Position numbers and translations under genes: made by a program. Below, one piece after another: positions 45,801 to 54,252 of a DNA stretch of 64,000 nucleotides. The DNA comes from Streptomyces aurantiacus (GTDB taxonomy: Bacteria > Actinomycetota > Actinomycetes > Streptomycetales > Streptomycetaceae). Under the pieces are notes generated by a model that had not been told where the DNA came from, did no database searches, and worked only from the letters and a program-made list of their open reading frames with translations. Numbering within the stretch: position 1 is the stretch's first letter; every line of letters begins with the position of its first letter. The DNA lies in contig NZ_CP114283.1 of the NCBI RefSeq assembly GCF_027107535.1, forward strand, positions 6,572,001 to 6,636,000. The letters run 5' to 3'.

Positions 45801-46580
45801 CTACTTGCCCGTGAACTTCTCGTACTCCTTGATGACCTCGTCGGTCGGGCCGTCCAGGCGCAGCTCGCCGCGCTCCAGCCACAGGACGCGGTCGCAGGTG
45901 TCACGGATCGACTTGTTGTTGTGGCTGACGAGGAACACCGTGCCGGCCTCCTTGCGGAGCTCCCGGATGCGGGCCTCGGAACGCTTCTGGAACTTGCGGT
46001 CGCCCGTGGCGAGGGCCTCGTCGATCATGAGGACGTCGTGGTCCTTGGCGGCCGCGATGGAGAAGCGCAGACGGGCGGCCATGCCGGAGGAGTAGGTACG
46101 CATCGGCAGGGTGATGAAGTCGCCCTTCTCGTTGATGCCCGAGAAGTCGACGATGTCCTGGTAGCGCTCCCTGATCTGCTCGCGGGACATGCCCATGGCG
46201 AGCCCGCCGAGGATGACGTTCCGTTCGCCCGTGAGGTCGTTCATCAGGGCCGCGTTGACACCGAGGAGCGAGGGCTGGCCGTCGGTGTAGACGTGGCCCC
46301 GCTCCGCGGGGAGCAGCCCCGCGATGGCCCGCAGGAGGGTGGACTTGCCGGAGCCGTTGGAGCCGATCAGGCCGATGGCCTCGCCCCGGTAGGCGTTGAA
46401 GGAGACGCCTCGGACGGCGTGCACCTTGCGGACGCCCCGCTCCTCGCCGCGCTTGATTATGCGGCTGAGGGCGGCGGTCGCGCTGCCCTTGCCGGTCTTG
46501 GCGCCGTTGACCCGGTAGACGATGTGCAGCTCGTCCGCGATGACGGTGGGGATCTTGTCCCCGGTGTTCAGCTCAGCCAC
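45801..46580 (-). CDS. ABC transporter ATPase for polysaccharide/teichoic acid export (TagH-like)
   Basis: 259 aa. Walker A LIGSNGSGKST (about 72-82), signature TYSSGMAARLRFS, Walker B VLMIDEALATGD, H-loop FLVSHNN. The DEALATGD and SSGM forms are those of polymer exporters (TagH, RfbE, Wzt), not of nutrient importers. No C-terminal glycan-binding domain, so it is the short TagH type. GTG start overlaps the permease gene by 8 bases. Confidence 0.92.
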   Translation of the reverse strand: MAELNTGDKIPTVIADELHIVYRVNGAKTGKGSATAALSRIIKRGEERGVRKVHAVRGVSFNAYRGEAIGLIGSNGSGKSTLLRAIAGLLPAERGHVYTDGQPSLLGVNAALMNDLTGERNVILGGLAMGMSREQIRERYQDIVDFSGINEKGDFITLPMRTYSSGMAARLRFSIAAAKDHDVLMIDEALATGDRKFQKRSEARIRELRKEAGTVFLVSHNNKSIRDTCDRVLWLERGELRLDGPTDEVIKEYEKFTGK

Positions 46581-47508
46581 GGCCGTACCGCTCCTCAGCC
46601 TTCCAGAAGTACACGAATCCGCCGACGGCGACGAGGACGGCCCAGCCGCCCGCGACGGCCCACACGTGAGGCGGCAGCACCTCGCTCGCGGGGCCGTAGC
46701 CGTCGATCAGCGCGAAGCGCATCAGGTCCATGTAGATGGCGGCCGGGTTCCACTGGAGGATGTCGGCGATCCAGGCAGGGTGCTTCTCCAGCATCACCGG
46801 GATGGAGAACATGACGCCGGACGCGTACATCCACGTACGCATCACGAACGGCATGAGCTGCGCGAGGTCCGGGGTCTTGGAACCCATCCTGGCCATGATC
46901 ATCGCGAGGCCGGTGTTGAACAGGAACTGCAGGGCCAGCACCGGGAGGATCAGCAGCCAGGAAAGCCGCGGGTAGCTGCCGAAGGCGATCGTCACGACGA
47001 ACAGCACGATCATCGAGAACAGCAGCTGCTGGAGCTGCTGCAGCGAGAACGAGATCGGCAGCGAGGCACGCGGGAAGTGCAGCGCCCGGACCAGCCCGAG
47101 GTTGCCGGAGATCGCGCGCACGCCCGCCATCACCGAGCTCTGGGTGAAGGTGAAGACGAACACACCCGTCACCAGGAACGGGATGTAGACCTCACGGGAC
47201 ATGCCACGGTCGGCCTGCAGGATGAGGCCGAAGATCAGGAAGTACACGGCCGCGTTCAGCAGCGGCGTGGCCACCTGCCACAGCTGGCCGAGCTTGGCCT
47301 GGCTGTACTGGGCGGTGAGCTTCGCCTGCGAGAAGGCGAGGATGAAGTGACGCCGTCCCCAGAGCTGGCGGACGTACTCGACGAGCCCGGGCCGGGCGCC
47401 GCTCACGGCCAGCCCGTACTTGGCGGCGAGGTCCGCCGCGGAGAGCCCTTCATCGGGCGACGGACGGGCGCTCACCGCGACACCACCGTCATGCGTTGTC
47501 TCACTCAC
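46573..47508 (-). CDS. ABC transporter permease for polysaccharide/teichoic acid export (TagG-like)
   Basis: 311 aa, ABC2-type permease: cytoplasmic start of about 50 aa, then about six membrane segments (for example LLNAAVYFLIFGLILQA, IPFLVTGVFVFTFTQSS, LLFSMIVLFVVTIAFGS, WLLILPVLALQFLFNTGLAM, VWAVAGGWAVLVAVGGFVYFW). Conserved LGQLWQVATPLLNAAVYF and WNPAAIYMDLMRFALIDG. It should carry a lipid-linked surface polymer across the membrane with the ATPase. GTG start, about 98 bases after the glycosyltransferase gene. Confidence 0.92.
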   Translation of the reverse strand: MSETTHDGGVAVSARPSPDEGLSAADLAAKYGLAVSGARPGLVEYVRQLWGRRHFILAFSQAKLTAQYSQAKLGQLWQVATPLLNAAVYFLIFGLILQADRGMSREVYIPFLVTGVFVFTFTQSSVMAGVRAISGNLGLVRALHFPRASLPISFSLQQLQQLLFSMIVLFVVTIAFGSYPRLSWLLILPVLALQFLFNTGLAMIMARMGSKTPDLAQLMPFVMRTWMYASGVMFSIPVMLEKHPAWIADILQWNPAAIYMDLMRFALIDGYGPASEVLPPHVWAVAGGWAVLVAVGGFVYFWKAEERYGRG

Positions 47509-47606
47509 AAGTGGAAACTTTCGTCCTCAGGATGCGCGGCCTGGTCGGGCGTAGGCCAAAGACAGGGACCGGGGTACGGCCCGAATGCTCTCAGATATCG
47601 AGCTTG

Positions 47607-48500
47607 TCAGATGACGGGTGGTCGGCCCAGACGGGTCAGGCGCCATACCGTACGCCACTTCATGGGGCGCCGGGGCCCGCACGGGCTGGTCCAGCCCTCC
47701 TTGAAACCGCCGAACCAGGCCCGCAGGGCGGGGCGGGAAGGACGGCGGGCGAGGGTGAGCAGCATCCACACGCCGAGGTAGACGGGGACCAGCGGGGCGG
47801 GCAGGTTGCGACGGGCGAGCCAGACGCGGTTGCGGGCGACCATCCGGTGGTAGATCGCGTGCCGCGAGGGCGCCGTCGTGGGGTGGTACAGCACCATGTC
47901 CGAGCGGTAGTCGATCATCCAGCCCGCGTCGAGGGCCCGCCAGGCGAGGTCAGTCTCCTCGTGGGCGTAGAAGAACTCGTCGGGCAGTCCGCCGACCTCG
48001 GCGAGCACCTTCGTACGGACCGCGTTGGCGCCGCCGAGGAAGGTGGTGACGCGGGAGCTGCGCATCGGGTCGGAGGCGCGCAGCCGTGGCACGTGGCGGC
48101 GCTGGGTGATCCCCGTCTCGGGGTCGGCGATGCGGAAGCTGATGATGCCGAGCTCCGGGTCGTCCGTGAACGCCTGCCGGCAGAGCTCGGCGGTGTCGTG
48201 GTGCGCGAGGAGACCGTCGTCGTCCAGGAAGAGCAGGACGTCCACGTCGGTGCCGCCGGGGCCGAACGCCTCGATGCCGACGTTGCGGCCGCCGGGGATG
48301 CCGAGGTTCTCGGGCAGTTCGACCGTGCGGACGCCCGGTATGGACCCGGTGACGTCCGGGACGGGCGAGCCGTTGCCGACCACGACCACCTCGACCGGGG
48401 CGCCGTCCTGCTTGGCGACCGAGTCGAGGAGGGCGCGGAGTTCGTCGGGGCGGTTGCCCATGGTGATGATCACCGCGCCGACCTTCGGGGCCGTGCTCAC
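47607..48500 (-). CDS. Glycosyltransferase family 2
   Basis: 297 aa. GT2/GT-A fold: VGAVIITMGNRPDELRALLDSV, VVVVGNGSPVPDVTG, LPENLGIPGGRNVGIEAFG, metal-binding LLFLDDDGLLAH (DDD), then FFYAHEETDLAWRALDAGW (ED motif of rhamnosyl/galactofuranosyl-type enzymes). A short C-terminal hydrophobic segment (LPAPLVPVYLGVWMLLTLA) may hold it to the membrane. GTG start in a GTGA overlap with the phosphotransferase gene. Likely adds a sugar to the polymer exported by the ABC pair. Confidence 0.9.
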   Translation of the reverse strand: MSTAPKVGAVIITMGNRPDELRALLDSVAKQDGAPVEVVVVGNGSPVPDVTGSIPGVRTVELPENLGIPGGRNVGIEAFGPGGTDVDVLLFLDDDGLLAHHDTAELCRQAFTDDPELGIISFRIADPETGITQRRHVPRLRASDPMRSSRVTTFLGGANAVRTKVLAEVGGLPDEFFYAHEETDLAWRALDAGWMIDYRSDMVLYHPTTAPSRHAIYHRMVARNRVWLARRNLPAPLVPVYLGVWMLLTLARRPSRPALRAWFGGFKEGWTSPCGPRRPMKWRTVWRLTRLGRPPVI

Positions 48501-49276
48501 TTCAGCCTGCTCGAGGCGAGGATGGACACGAGGTGCAGCAGGGTCTGCAGCATGGCGATGCCGGCCAGGACCGCGACGCCGAGCCGCGAGAAGAAGAGGT
48601 CGTCCCTGACCGTGTCCAGCACCGCGAGGACCAGGATCAGCAGGGAGGCCTCGATGCCGAGGACGAGCCGGTGGAACTTGAGCGCGCCCGCGGCCCGGCG
48701 GGCCAGCGCCATGCCGGAGGAGCGCGGCTCGGACGCCGACTCCTGGACGGGCGCCTTGCCGGTCTGGTGCCGGGCGACCCCGACGAGGTCGGTCTCGGAC
48801 TTGATCAGTATGGCGCCGAGGGCGGCCAGGGTACCGAGGAAGGCCCACAGCCAGTCGATCCGCCCGGTGCCCCACAGGTCCGCGGCGCGCAGGCCGAAGC
48901 CGACCAGGACCGCGGCGTCGCACAGGTAGGCGGCGACGCGGTCGACGTACACCCCGGTCATCGAGTACTGCTTGCGCCAGCGGGCGATCTCCCCGTCGAC
49001 GCAGTCGAAGAGCAGGTAGAGCTGGACCATCAGCACGCCGAGCAGGGCGCCGGGGATGCCCGGCACCAGCAGGGCCGGCGCGGCGAGCACGCCGAAGACG
49101 GTCATCACGTAGGTCAGCTGGTTGGGCGTGACCCGCGTGTTCACCAGGTGCCGGTCGATGCGCAGCGAGATCTCGCGCATGTAGAGCCGGCCTCCCCAGT
49201 GCTCGCCGCTCCGCCGGTCCTTCACACCCGGAGGGTGCACGACCGGGCGGAGCTCAGCTACCGATGGCTTTTGCAT
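48497..49276 (-). CDS. CDP-alcohol phosphatidyltransferase family protein with altered active-site motif
   Basis: 259 aa, about six membrane segments. The CDP-alcohol phosphotransferase signature is present as DCVDGEIAR, then G after 8 residues and D after 3 more, but the final aspartate is alanine (YVDRVAAYL). Residues before it (RVTPNQLTYVMTVFGVLAA) match the family N-terminus. It should transfer a CMP-activated phosphoalcohol to an acceptor, unless the lost aspartate makes it inactive or a subunit of the larger enzyme in this operon. The start overlaps the dehydrogenase gene by 23 bases. Confidence 0.88.
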   Translation of the reverse strand: MQKPSVAELRPVVHPPGVKDRRSGEHWGGRLYMREISLRIDRHLVNTRVTPNQLTYVMTVFGVLAAPALLVPGIPGALLGVLMVQLYLLFDCVDGEIARWRKQYSMTGVYVDRVAAYLCDAAVLVGFGLRAADLWGTGRIDWLWAFLGTLAALGAILIKSETDLVGVARHQTGKAPVQESASEPRSSGMALARRAAGALKFHRLVLGIEASLLILVLAVLDTVRDDLFFSRLGVAVLAGIAMLQTLLHLVSILASSRLK

Positions 49277-50315
49277 AGTCGGCGTATGCGTCCCTGATCT
49301 GGTCGGTGGAGAGGTCGAGGTGTTCGAGGATCGTGTAGCGGCCCGGCCGGGTCGTCGGAGCGAACTCCACGACCTGGACGAACTCGTCCGGGGTGAAGCC
49401 GATCTCCTCGGGCAGTACGGGCAGTCCGTGACGTCGCAGGACCTCGGCCATGTACGCCGACTCCTCGCGCGCCCCGCGCAGGTGCATCGCGAAGGCCGCG
49501 CCCAGGCCGCACTGCTCGCCGTGGCTGGCCGCACGCTTGGGGAAGAGCAGGTCGAAGGCGTGGTTGATCTCGTGGCAGGCGCCGGACGCCGGGCGGGAGT
49601 CGCCCGCGACGGACATGGAGATGCCGGTGAGGACCAGGCCCTCGGCGAGCACCTGGAGGAAGCCGTCGTCGCCGACGCCGCCCGGGTGCCGCAGCACGGC
49701 CTCGCCGGCCTGGCGGGCCATCGCGGCGGCGAGACCGTCGATCTGCTCGCCCTTCTCGCGGTTGGCCAGCTCCCAGTCCGCGACCGCGGAGATGTTGGAC
49801 AGGGCGTCGCCGATGCCGGAGCGCACGAAGCGGACCGGGGCCTCACGGATCACGTCGAGGTCGATGACGACGGCGATCGGGTTCGGCACACCGTACGAGC
49901 CGCGGCCCGCGTCGTTGTCGAGGGTCGCGACGGGCGAGCACAGACCGTCGTGCGAGAGGTTCGTGGCGACGGCGACCAGCGGGAGGCCGATACGGGCCGC
50001 GGCGAACTTCGCGCAGTCGATGATCTTGCCGCCGCCGAGGCCCACGACCGCGTCGTAGCGCCCCTTCTTCATGGCGTCGGCGAGCTTGATCGCGTCGTCC
50101 AGGGTGCCGCCGCCGACCTCGAACCAGTCGGCGCCCGGCATCGCCGGGGTCAGCCGGTCGCGCAGCTTGGCTCCGGAACCGCCGCTGATCGCGACGGCCA
50201 GCTTGCCCGAGTGCGAGATGCGCTGGTCCGCGAGGACCGCCGCGAGGTCGTCCAGGGCGCCCGGACGGATGTCGACGACGACCGGCGAGGGGATGAGCCT
50301 CGTCAGTACTGGCAC
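49254..50315 (-). CDS. Glycerol-1-phosphate dehydrogenase-like protein (iron-containing alcohol dehydrogenase fold)
   Basis: 353 aa. Fe-ADH superfamily, G1PDH/AraM branch (PF13685): cofactor motif VVGLGGGKIIDCAKFAA, then metal ligands in NLSHDGLCSP, HEINHAFD and ASHGEQCG. Such enzymes reduce dihydroxyacetone phosphate to sn-glycerol 1-phosphate, the archaeal-type enantiomer. Placed between a cytidylyltransferase and CDP-alcohol transferases, it probably supplies the phosphoalcohol that is activated. GTG start overlaps the upstream gene by 13 bases. Confidence 0.88.
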   Translation of the reverse strand: MPVLTRLIPSPVVVDIRPGALDDLAAVLADQRISHSGKLAVAISGGSGAKLRDRLTPAMPGADWFEVGGGTLDDAIKLADAMKKGRYDAVVGLGGGKIIDCAKFAAARIGLPLVAVATNLSHDGLCSPVATLDNDAGRGSYGVPNPIAVVIDLDVIREAPVRFVRSGIGDALSNISAVADWELANREKGEQIDGLAAAMARQAGEAVLRHPGGVGDDGFLQVLAEGLVLTGISMSVAGDSRPASGACHEINHAFDLLFPKRAASHGEQCGLGAAFAMHLRGAREESAYMAEVLRRHGLPVLPEEIGFTPDEFVQVVEFAPTTRPGRYTILEHLDLSTDQIRDAYADYAKAIGS

Positions 50316-51055
50316 GCGATCTCACGTCCCTTGGCGAGGTCCTCGTGGTTGTCGATCTCGACCCACTTGACGTCACCGATGGGGGCCACGTCGATACGGA
50401 AGCCGCGGTTCACGAGCTCCTGGTAGCCGTGCTCGTAGAACTGCTGCGGGTCGGTCTCGAAGACCGTCTTGAGCGCGTCGGCGAGCTCGTCGGCGGCGTC
50501 GCCCTCGATCAGGGTGACGCCGATGTACTCACCGGTCGCCTCGGCCGGGTCCATCAGCTTGGTGATCTTGGTCATGCCGCCCTCGGGGCCGACGACGACC
50601 TTCATCTCCTCGTCGGCGAGGGACTTCACCGTGTCGAGGGCGAGGATGATCTTCTTGCCGTCGCCGCGGGCGGCGAGCAGGGTCTTCTCGACGGAGACCG
50701 GGTGCACGGTGTCGCCGTTGGCGAGGATCACCGAGTGCTTGATGGCGTCACGGCCGCACCACAGGGAGTAGGCGTTGTTCCACTCCTCGGCCTTGTCGTT
50801 GTCGATCAGGGTGATCTTGACGCCGTACTTCTGCTCCAGCGCCTCGCGGCGCTCGTAGACGGCTTCCTTGCGGTACCCGACGATGATGGCGACCTCGGTC
50901 AGGCCGATCTCGGCGAAGTTGCCGAGGGTGAGGTCGAGCACGGTGATGCTGTCCTCGTTGCCCTCGGGTCCCACCGGCACCAGAGCCTTGGGCAGGGTGT
51001 CGGTGTAGGGGCGCAGACGCCGTCCGGCGCCGGCAGCCAGCACGAGGCCGATCAT
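50303..51055 (-). CDS. CTP-type sugar/alcohol-phosphate nucleotidyltransferase (IPCT/LicC-like)
   Basis: 250 aa, GT-A-like nucleotidyltransferase. Signature LVLAAGAGRRLRPYTDTLPKALVPV, ILANGDTVHPVS for the metal site, WVEIDNHEDLAKGREI at the end. Closest in pattern to CTP:inositol-1-phosphate and CTP:phosphocholine cytidylyltransferases. It probably makes the CDP-alcohol used by the two phosphotransferases. ATG at 51055 overlaps the upstream gene by 4 bases. Confidence 0.87.
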   Translation of the reverse strand: MIGLVLAAGAGRRLRPYTDTLPKALVPVGPEGNEDSITVLDLTLGNFAEIGLTEVAIIVGYRKEAVYERREALEQKYGVKITLIDNDKAEEWNNAYSLWCGRDAIKHSVILANGDTVHPVSVEKTLLAARGDGKKIILALDTVKSLADEEMKVVVGPEGGMTKITKLMDPAEATGEYIGVTLIEGDAADELADALKTVFETDPQQFYEHGYQELVNRGFRIDVAPIGDVKWVEIDNHEDLAKGREIACQY

Positions 51056-52848
51056 GCGGGTTCTCCTTCATCGTGTACGGCGGGTGCGCCGCGCCTGTGG
51101 GCGGTCACCCAGAAGCTGATGCTCTCGACGAGCACCAGCAGTGCCACGGCCACGGCGAAAGCCGTGAGCGCGACCTTGAAATCTGTGGCGGCGAGCAGCG
51201 CGGCCAGGACGGTGACCAGCAGCGTCCTGCCTTCGTGCCCGCCGATCGCCCGCACCAGCCAGTGCGGAGGCGCGCCGGCGTTGCCGCGGATGCGGTACAC
51301 CGTGTCGTAATGATGGTAGGCGACCGCACCCACCAGGCCGAAAGCCGCTGGAAGGGCGCCGTTCACATCGGCTTCGGCCGCCAGTACCAGGACGGTCCCG
51401 TACTCGGCCGCCCGGAAGAACGGCGGAACCAGCCAGTCCAGGGCGCCCTTCAGCGGCCGCTGGAGGGCCACGGGCGACAGCAGGACGTAGACACCGGCGC
51501 CCAGGACGGGCCACCAACTGCCGTACGGGGAAAGCCAGGACGCAAGGACGACGAGGGCGCCGGCGACCAGGGCGACGGCGGCCGGACCGCCGAGGCGCAC
51601 ACCGCGTCCCAGGCGCGCCAGGAGCTCGGCGAGCGGACCCGAGTCGGTCAGGTCGGCGAGGGCCTGCGCGGCCCGGTCGGTGCGCTGCGCCTTGCGGGTC
51701 AGCGACCTGAGGACCCGGCCCGCCGTCGTGTACGTCGCGGCGAGCGCGCATCCGACGAGCAGGGCGTAGAAGGTGATGCGGGGGGTCGTCAGCGCGGTGA
51801 GCACGGCGATCATGGCCCAGCGCTCGCCGATGGGCAGGACGATCATCCGGCGCAGCCAGACCGTCCAGCCGACGCTGTCGAGCTTGTCGGAGAGTGCGGC
51901 GGTGGGGCTGGTGTTGGCGGTGGCGTCGTGGTTCGCCTCGTTGAAGGAGAAGTCGACGACGTGCCGGCAGATCTGCAGGACCATCGCGCCGAGGGCGAGC
52001 GCCCATACGTCGTCGCCGCCCCGGGCCGCGCCGAGGGCGAGGCCCGCGTAGTAGGCGTACTCCTTGGCGCGGTCGAAGGTCGCGTCGAGCCAGGCTCCGA
52101 GCGTGGAGTACTGCAGGGAGTAGCGGGCGAGCTGGCCGTCCGTGCAGTCGAGGACGAAGGAGAAGAGGAGCAGCAGGCCCGCGGCGACGAAGCCGGCGCG
52201 GGTGCCGGTCGCCGCACAGCCGGCCGCGATCAGCGCGGTGATCAGCGATGCCGTGGTGACCTGGTTCGGCGTGAAGCCGCGACGGGCGCACCAGCGGGCG
52301 AGATAGCGGGAGTACGGGCTGATGCAGTACGTGGTGAAGAAGCCGTCGCGGGACTTCACGGCCGTGCGCAGCCGGATCGCCTCGTCGTCGACGGTGGCGA
52401 GGGCCTGCCGGGCCTCGTTGCGCGCCTGCGGGTCCCTCGGGACCTCGGCGACGAGTTCACCCAGCTCGGGCCGGTGCAGATCGGTGTCGAGGGCGTCCGC
52501 GACACGGTCGGCGACGATGCCCACCACCACGGAACCGTTCGACGCGTCGTCGGAGGCCGTGCGCAGCGCCCGGGCCAGCGCCGGCCGGGCCGCGGGCCGG
52601 GCGGTGACGGCGCCGGGGATCGCGGCTGCCTCGAAGCGTGGGTCGGTCAGGCCGAGCCGCAGCGCGTGGACGTGACCCACGAAGCGGGAGTCGACGACGG
52701 CGACCCGCTGGTTCGCGGGGACGGCGGCGAGGAGCGTCTCGGCGTCGGCCGCGTCGGTGGCGACCCGCACGTCGAAGCCGAGCGACCGCAGATCGCCCTC
52801 GAGCGACGATCCGGGGACCGGCTGACCGGTGAGGATGGCGGTCGACAG
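51052..52848 (-). CDS. Large CDP-alcohol phosphotransferase family protein with N-terminal extension and DUF5941-like C-terminus
   Basis: 598 aa if started at a CTG at 52848 behind GAGGAG; the first standard start in frame (GTG 52770) would cut off ILTGQPVPGSSLEGDLRSLG, which continues the same alpha/beta fold. N-terminal domain of unknown role (about 1-170), then a CDP-alcohol phosphotransferase domain with the complete motif DCTDGQLAR...G...D...D (about 260-285) and membrane segments, then a membrane-rich C-terminal part (about 390-590, DUF5941-like). First gene of a fully overlapping operon. It probably joins a CDP-alcohol to a lipid or sugar acceptor. Confidence 0.85.
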   Translation of the reverse strand: MSTAILTGQPVPGSSLEGDLRSLGFDVRVATDAADAETLLAAVPANQRVAVVDSRFVGHVHALRLGLTDPRFEAAAIPGAVTARPAARPALARALRTASDDASNGSVVVGIVADRVADALDTDLHRPELGELVAEVPRDPQARNEARQALATVDDEAIRLRTAVKSRDGFFTTYCISPYSRYLARWCARRGFTPNQVTTASLITALIAAGCAATGTRAGFVAAGLLLLFSFVLDCTDGQLARYSLQYSTLGAWLDATFDRAKEYAYYAGLALGAARGGDDVWALALGAMVLQICRHVVDFSFNEANHDATANTSPTAALSDKLDSVGWTVWLRRMIVLPIGERWAMIAVLTALTTPRITFYALLVGCALAATYTTAGRVLRSLTRKAQRTDRAAQALADLTDSGPLAELLARLGRGVRLGGPAAVALVAGALVVLASWLSPYGSWWPVLGAGVYVLLSPVALQRPLKGALDWLVPPFFRAAEYGTVLVLAAEADVNGALPAAFGLVGAVAYHHYDTVYRIRGNAGAPPHWLVRAIGGHEGRTLLVTVLAALLAATDFKVALTAFAVAVALLVLVESISFWVTAHRRGAPAVHDEGEPA

Positions 52849-53135
52849 ACGAACTCACTCCTCTGGGTTCCGGCGTGCGCGACGCCGGGCATGTGCGTGG
52901 TGGGGGTACGGCCCTGGAACGGCCGGGCGGCGTGTCGGCAGAGGCTATCGGATGATGGGAAGCGGCCGTTCACCGCCCGTTCACGGCCCGATCAACACGT
53001 TCTGATCGGCGCGTCCGCCGCGATCATCATCGTGGATTCGGGGCCCGGCCCACAAACCACGGCCTATTCCGGCGCAATTCACGGCATAGTTCCCGCGCCC
53101 TCGGAAGCGGGCGGACCGGCATAGGGTGGGCGTCC
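52849..53135. other. Divergent promoter region between the CDP-alcohol operon and galE
   Basis: 287 bases with no coding signal. TAGGGT at 53122-53127 is a possible -10 of galE, 8 bases before its ATG. Nothing else stands out. Confidence 0.3.
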
Positions 53136-54104
53136 ATGACATGGCTGATCACAGGCGGGGCTGGATACATCGGGGCGCACGTGGCACGGGCCATGGCCGA
53201 GGCCGGGGAGCGCGTGCTCGCGCTCGACGACCTCTCGGCCGGGGTCCCCGCGCGGCTGCCCGACGGCATCCCGCTCGTCCAGGGTTCGGCGCTGGACGGG
53301 GAGTTGCTGAAGCGGGTCCTCGCCGAGCACGCGGTGACGGGTGTGGTGCACCTGGCCGCGCGCAAGCAGGTCGGCGAGTCCGTGGCCCAGCCCACGCGCT
53401 ACTACCAGGAGAACGTCGGCGGACTCGCCACGCTCCTCGACGCGGTCGCCGGGGCGGGTGTCGAGCGTTTCGTCTTCTCCTCGTCCGCGGCCGTCTACGG
53501 CAACCCGGATGTGGATCTCATCACGGAGGACACCCCGTGCGCCCCGATGAGCCCCTACGGCGAGACGAAGCTCGCGGGTGAGTGGCTGGTGCGGGCCGCG
53601 GGGCGCGCGCACGGCATCAGGACCGCGTGCCTGCGCTACTTCAACGTGGCGGGCGCCGCCGCCCCGGAGCTGGCGGACACCGGGGTCTTCAACGTGGTCC
53701 CGATGGTCTTCGACCGGCTCACGCGCGACGAGGCCCCCCGGATCTTCGGCGACGACTATCCGACGCCGGACGGCACATGCGTACGCGACTACATCCATGT
53801 CGCCGACCTCGCCGAGGCACATCTGGCGGCGGCCCGGCTGCTGGTCACGGCGGACACCCCGGGCGATCTGACGGTGAACATCGGCCGCGGCGAGGGCGTT
53901 TCGGTGCGCGAACTCCTGACGCTCATCGGCGAGGTCACCGGCGACACCCGCCCCGTGCTCGTGGAACCGCGCCGCCCCGGCGACGCCCCGCGTGCGGTCG
54001 CCTCGGCCGCGCTGGCCGCCGAGAAGCTGGGCTGGAGCGCCCGGCGCGGGATGCGCGAGATGGTCGATTCGGCGTGGCAGGGCTGGCAGCTGCACCACTC
54101 GTGA
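53136..54104 (+). CDS. galE: UDP-glucose 4-epimerase
   Basis: 322 aa, extended short-chain dehydrogenase. NAD-binding GGAGYIGAHVA at the start, catalytic YGETK (about 140) with SSSAAVYG, substrate loop FNVAG and DYIHVADLAEAH. Interconverts UDP-glucose and UDP-galactose. There is no clear ribosome-binding site before the ATG, so a leaderless transcript is possible. A strong terminator follows. It may feed galactose into nearby surface-polymer synthesis or the Leloir pathway. Confidence 0.94.
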   Translation: MTWLITGGAGYIGAHVARAMAEAGERVLALDDLSAGVPARLPDGIPLVQGSALDGELLKRVLAEHAVTGVVHLAARKQVGESVAQPTRYYQENVGGLATLLDAVAGAGVERFVFSSSAAVYGNPDVDLITEDTPCAPMSPYGETKLAGEWLVRAAGRAHGIRTACLRYFNVAGAAAPELADTGVFNVVPMVFDRLTRDEAPRIFGDDYPTPDGTCVRDYIHVADLAEAHLAAARLLVTADTPGDLTVNIGRGEGVSVRELLTLIGEVTGDTRPVLVEPRRPGDAPRAVASAALAAEKLGWSARRGMREMVDSAWQGWQLHHS

Positions 54105-54115
54105 CCTCGCGTCGA

Positions 54116-54152
54116 CCCTCTGACCTGCGGATCATTTACGCAGGTCAGAGGG
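54116..54152 (+). terminator. Terminator after galE
   Basis: Perfect 14-bp stem CCCTCTGACCTGCG/CGCAGGTCAGAGGG with a 9-base loop, 12 bases past the stop codon. Confidence 0.85.
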
Positions 54153-54252
54153 TATGACAACGGTGTTCAGTACCGCGTTGCGCATACCCCCCACCCGTAG
54201 TTCACTGGAGATCGTCGACAGTGGGTCGGGGCGGTTTCGGAGGGCGGTTTTC

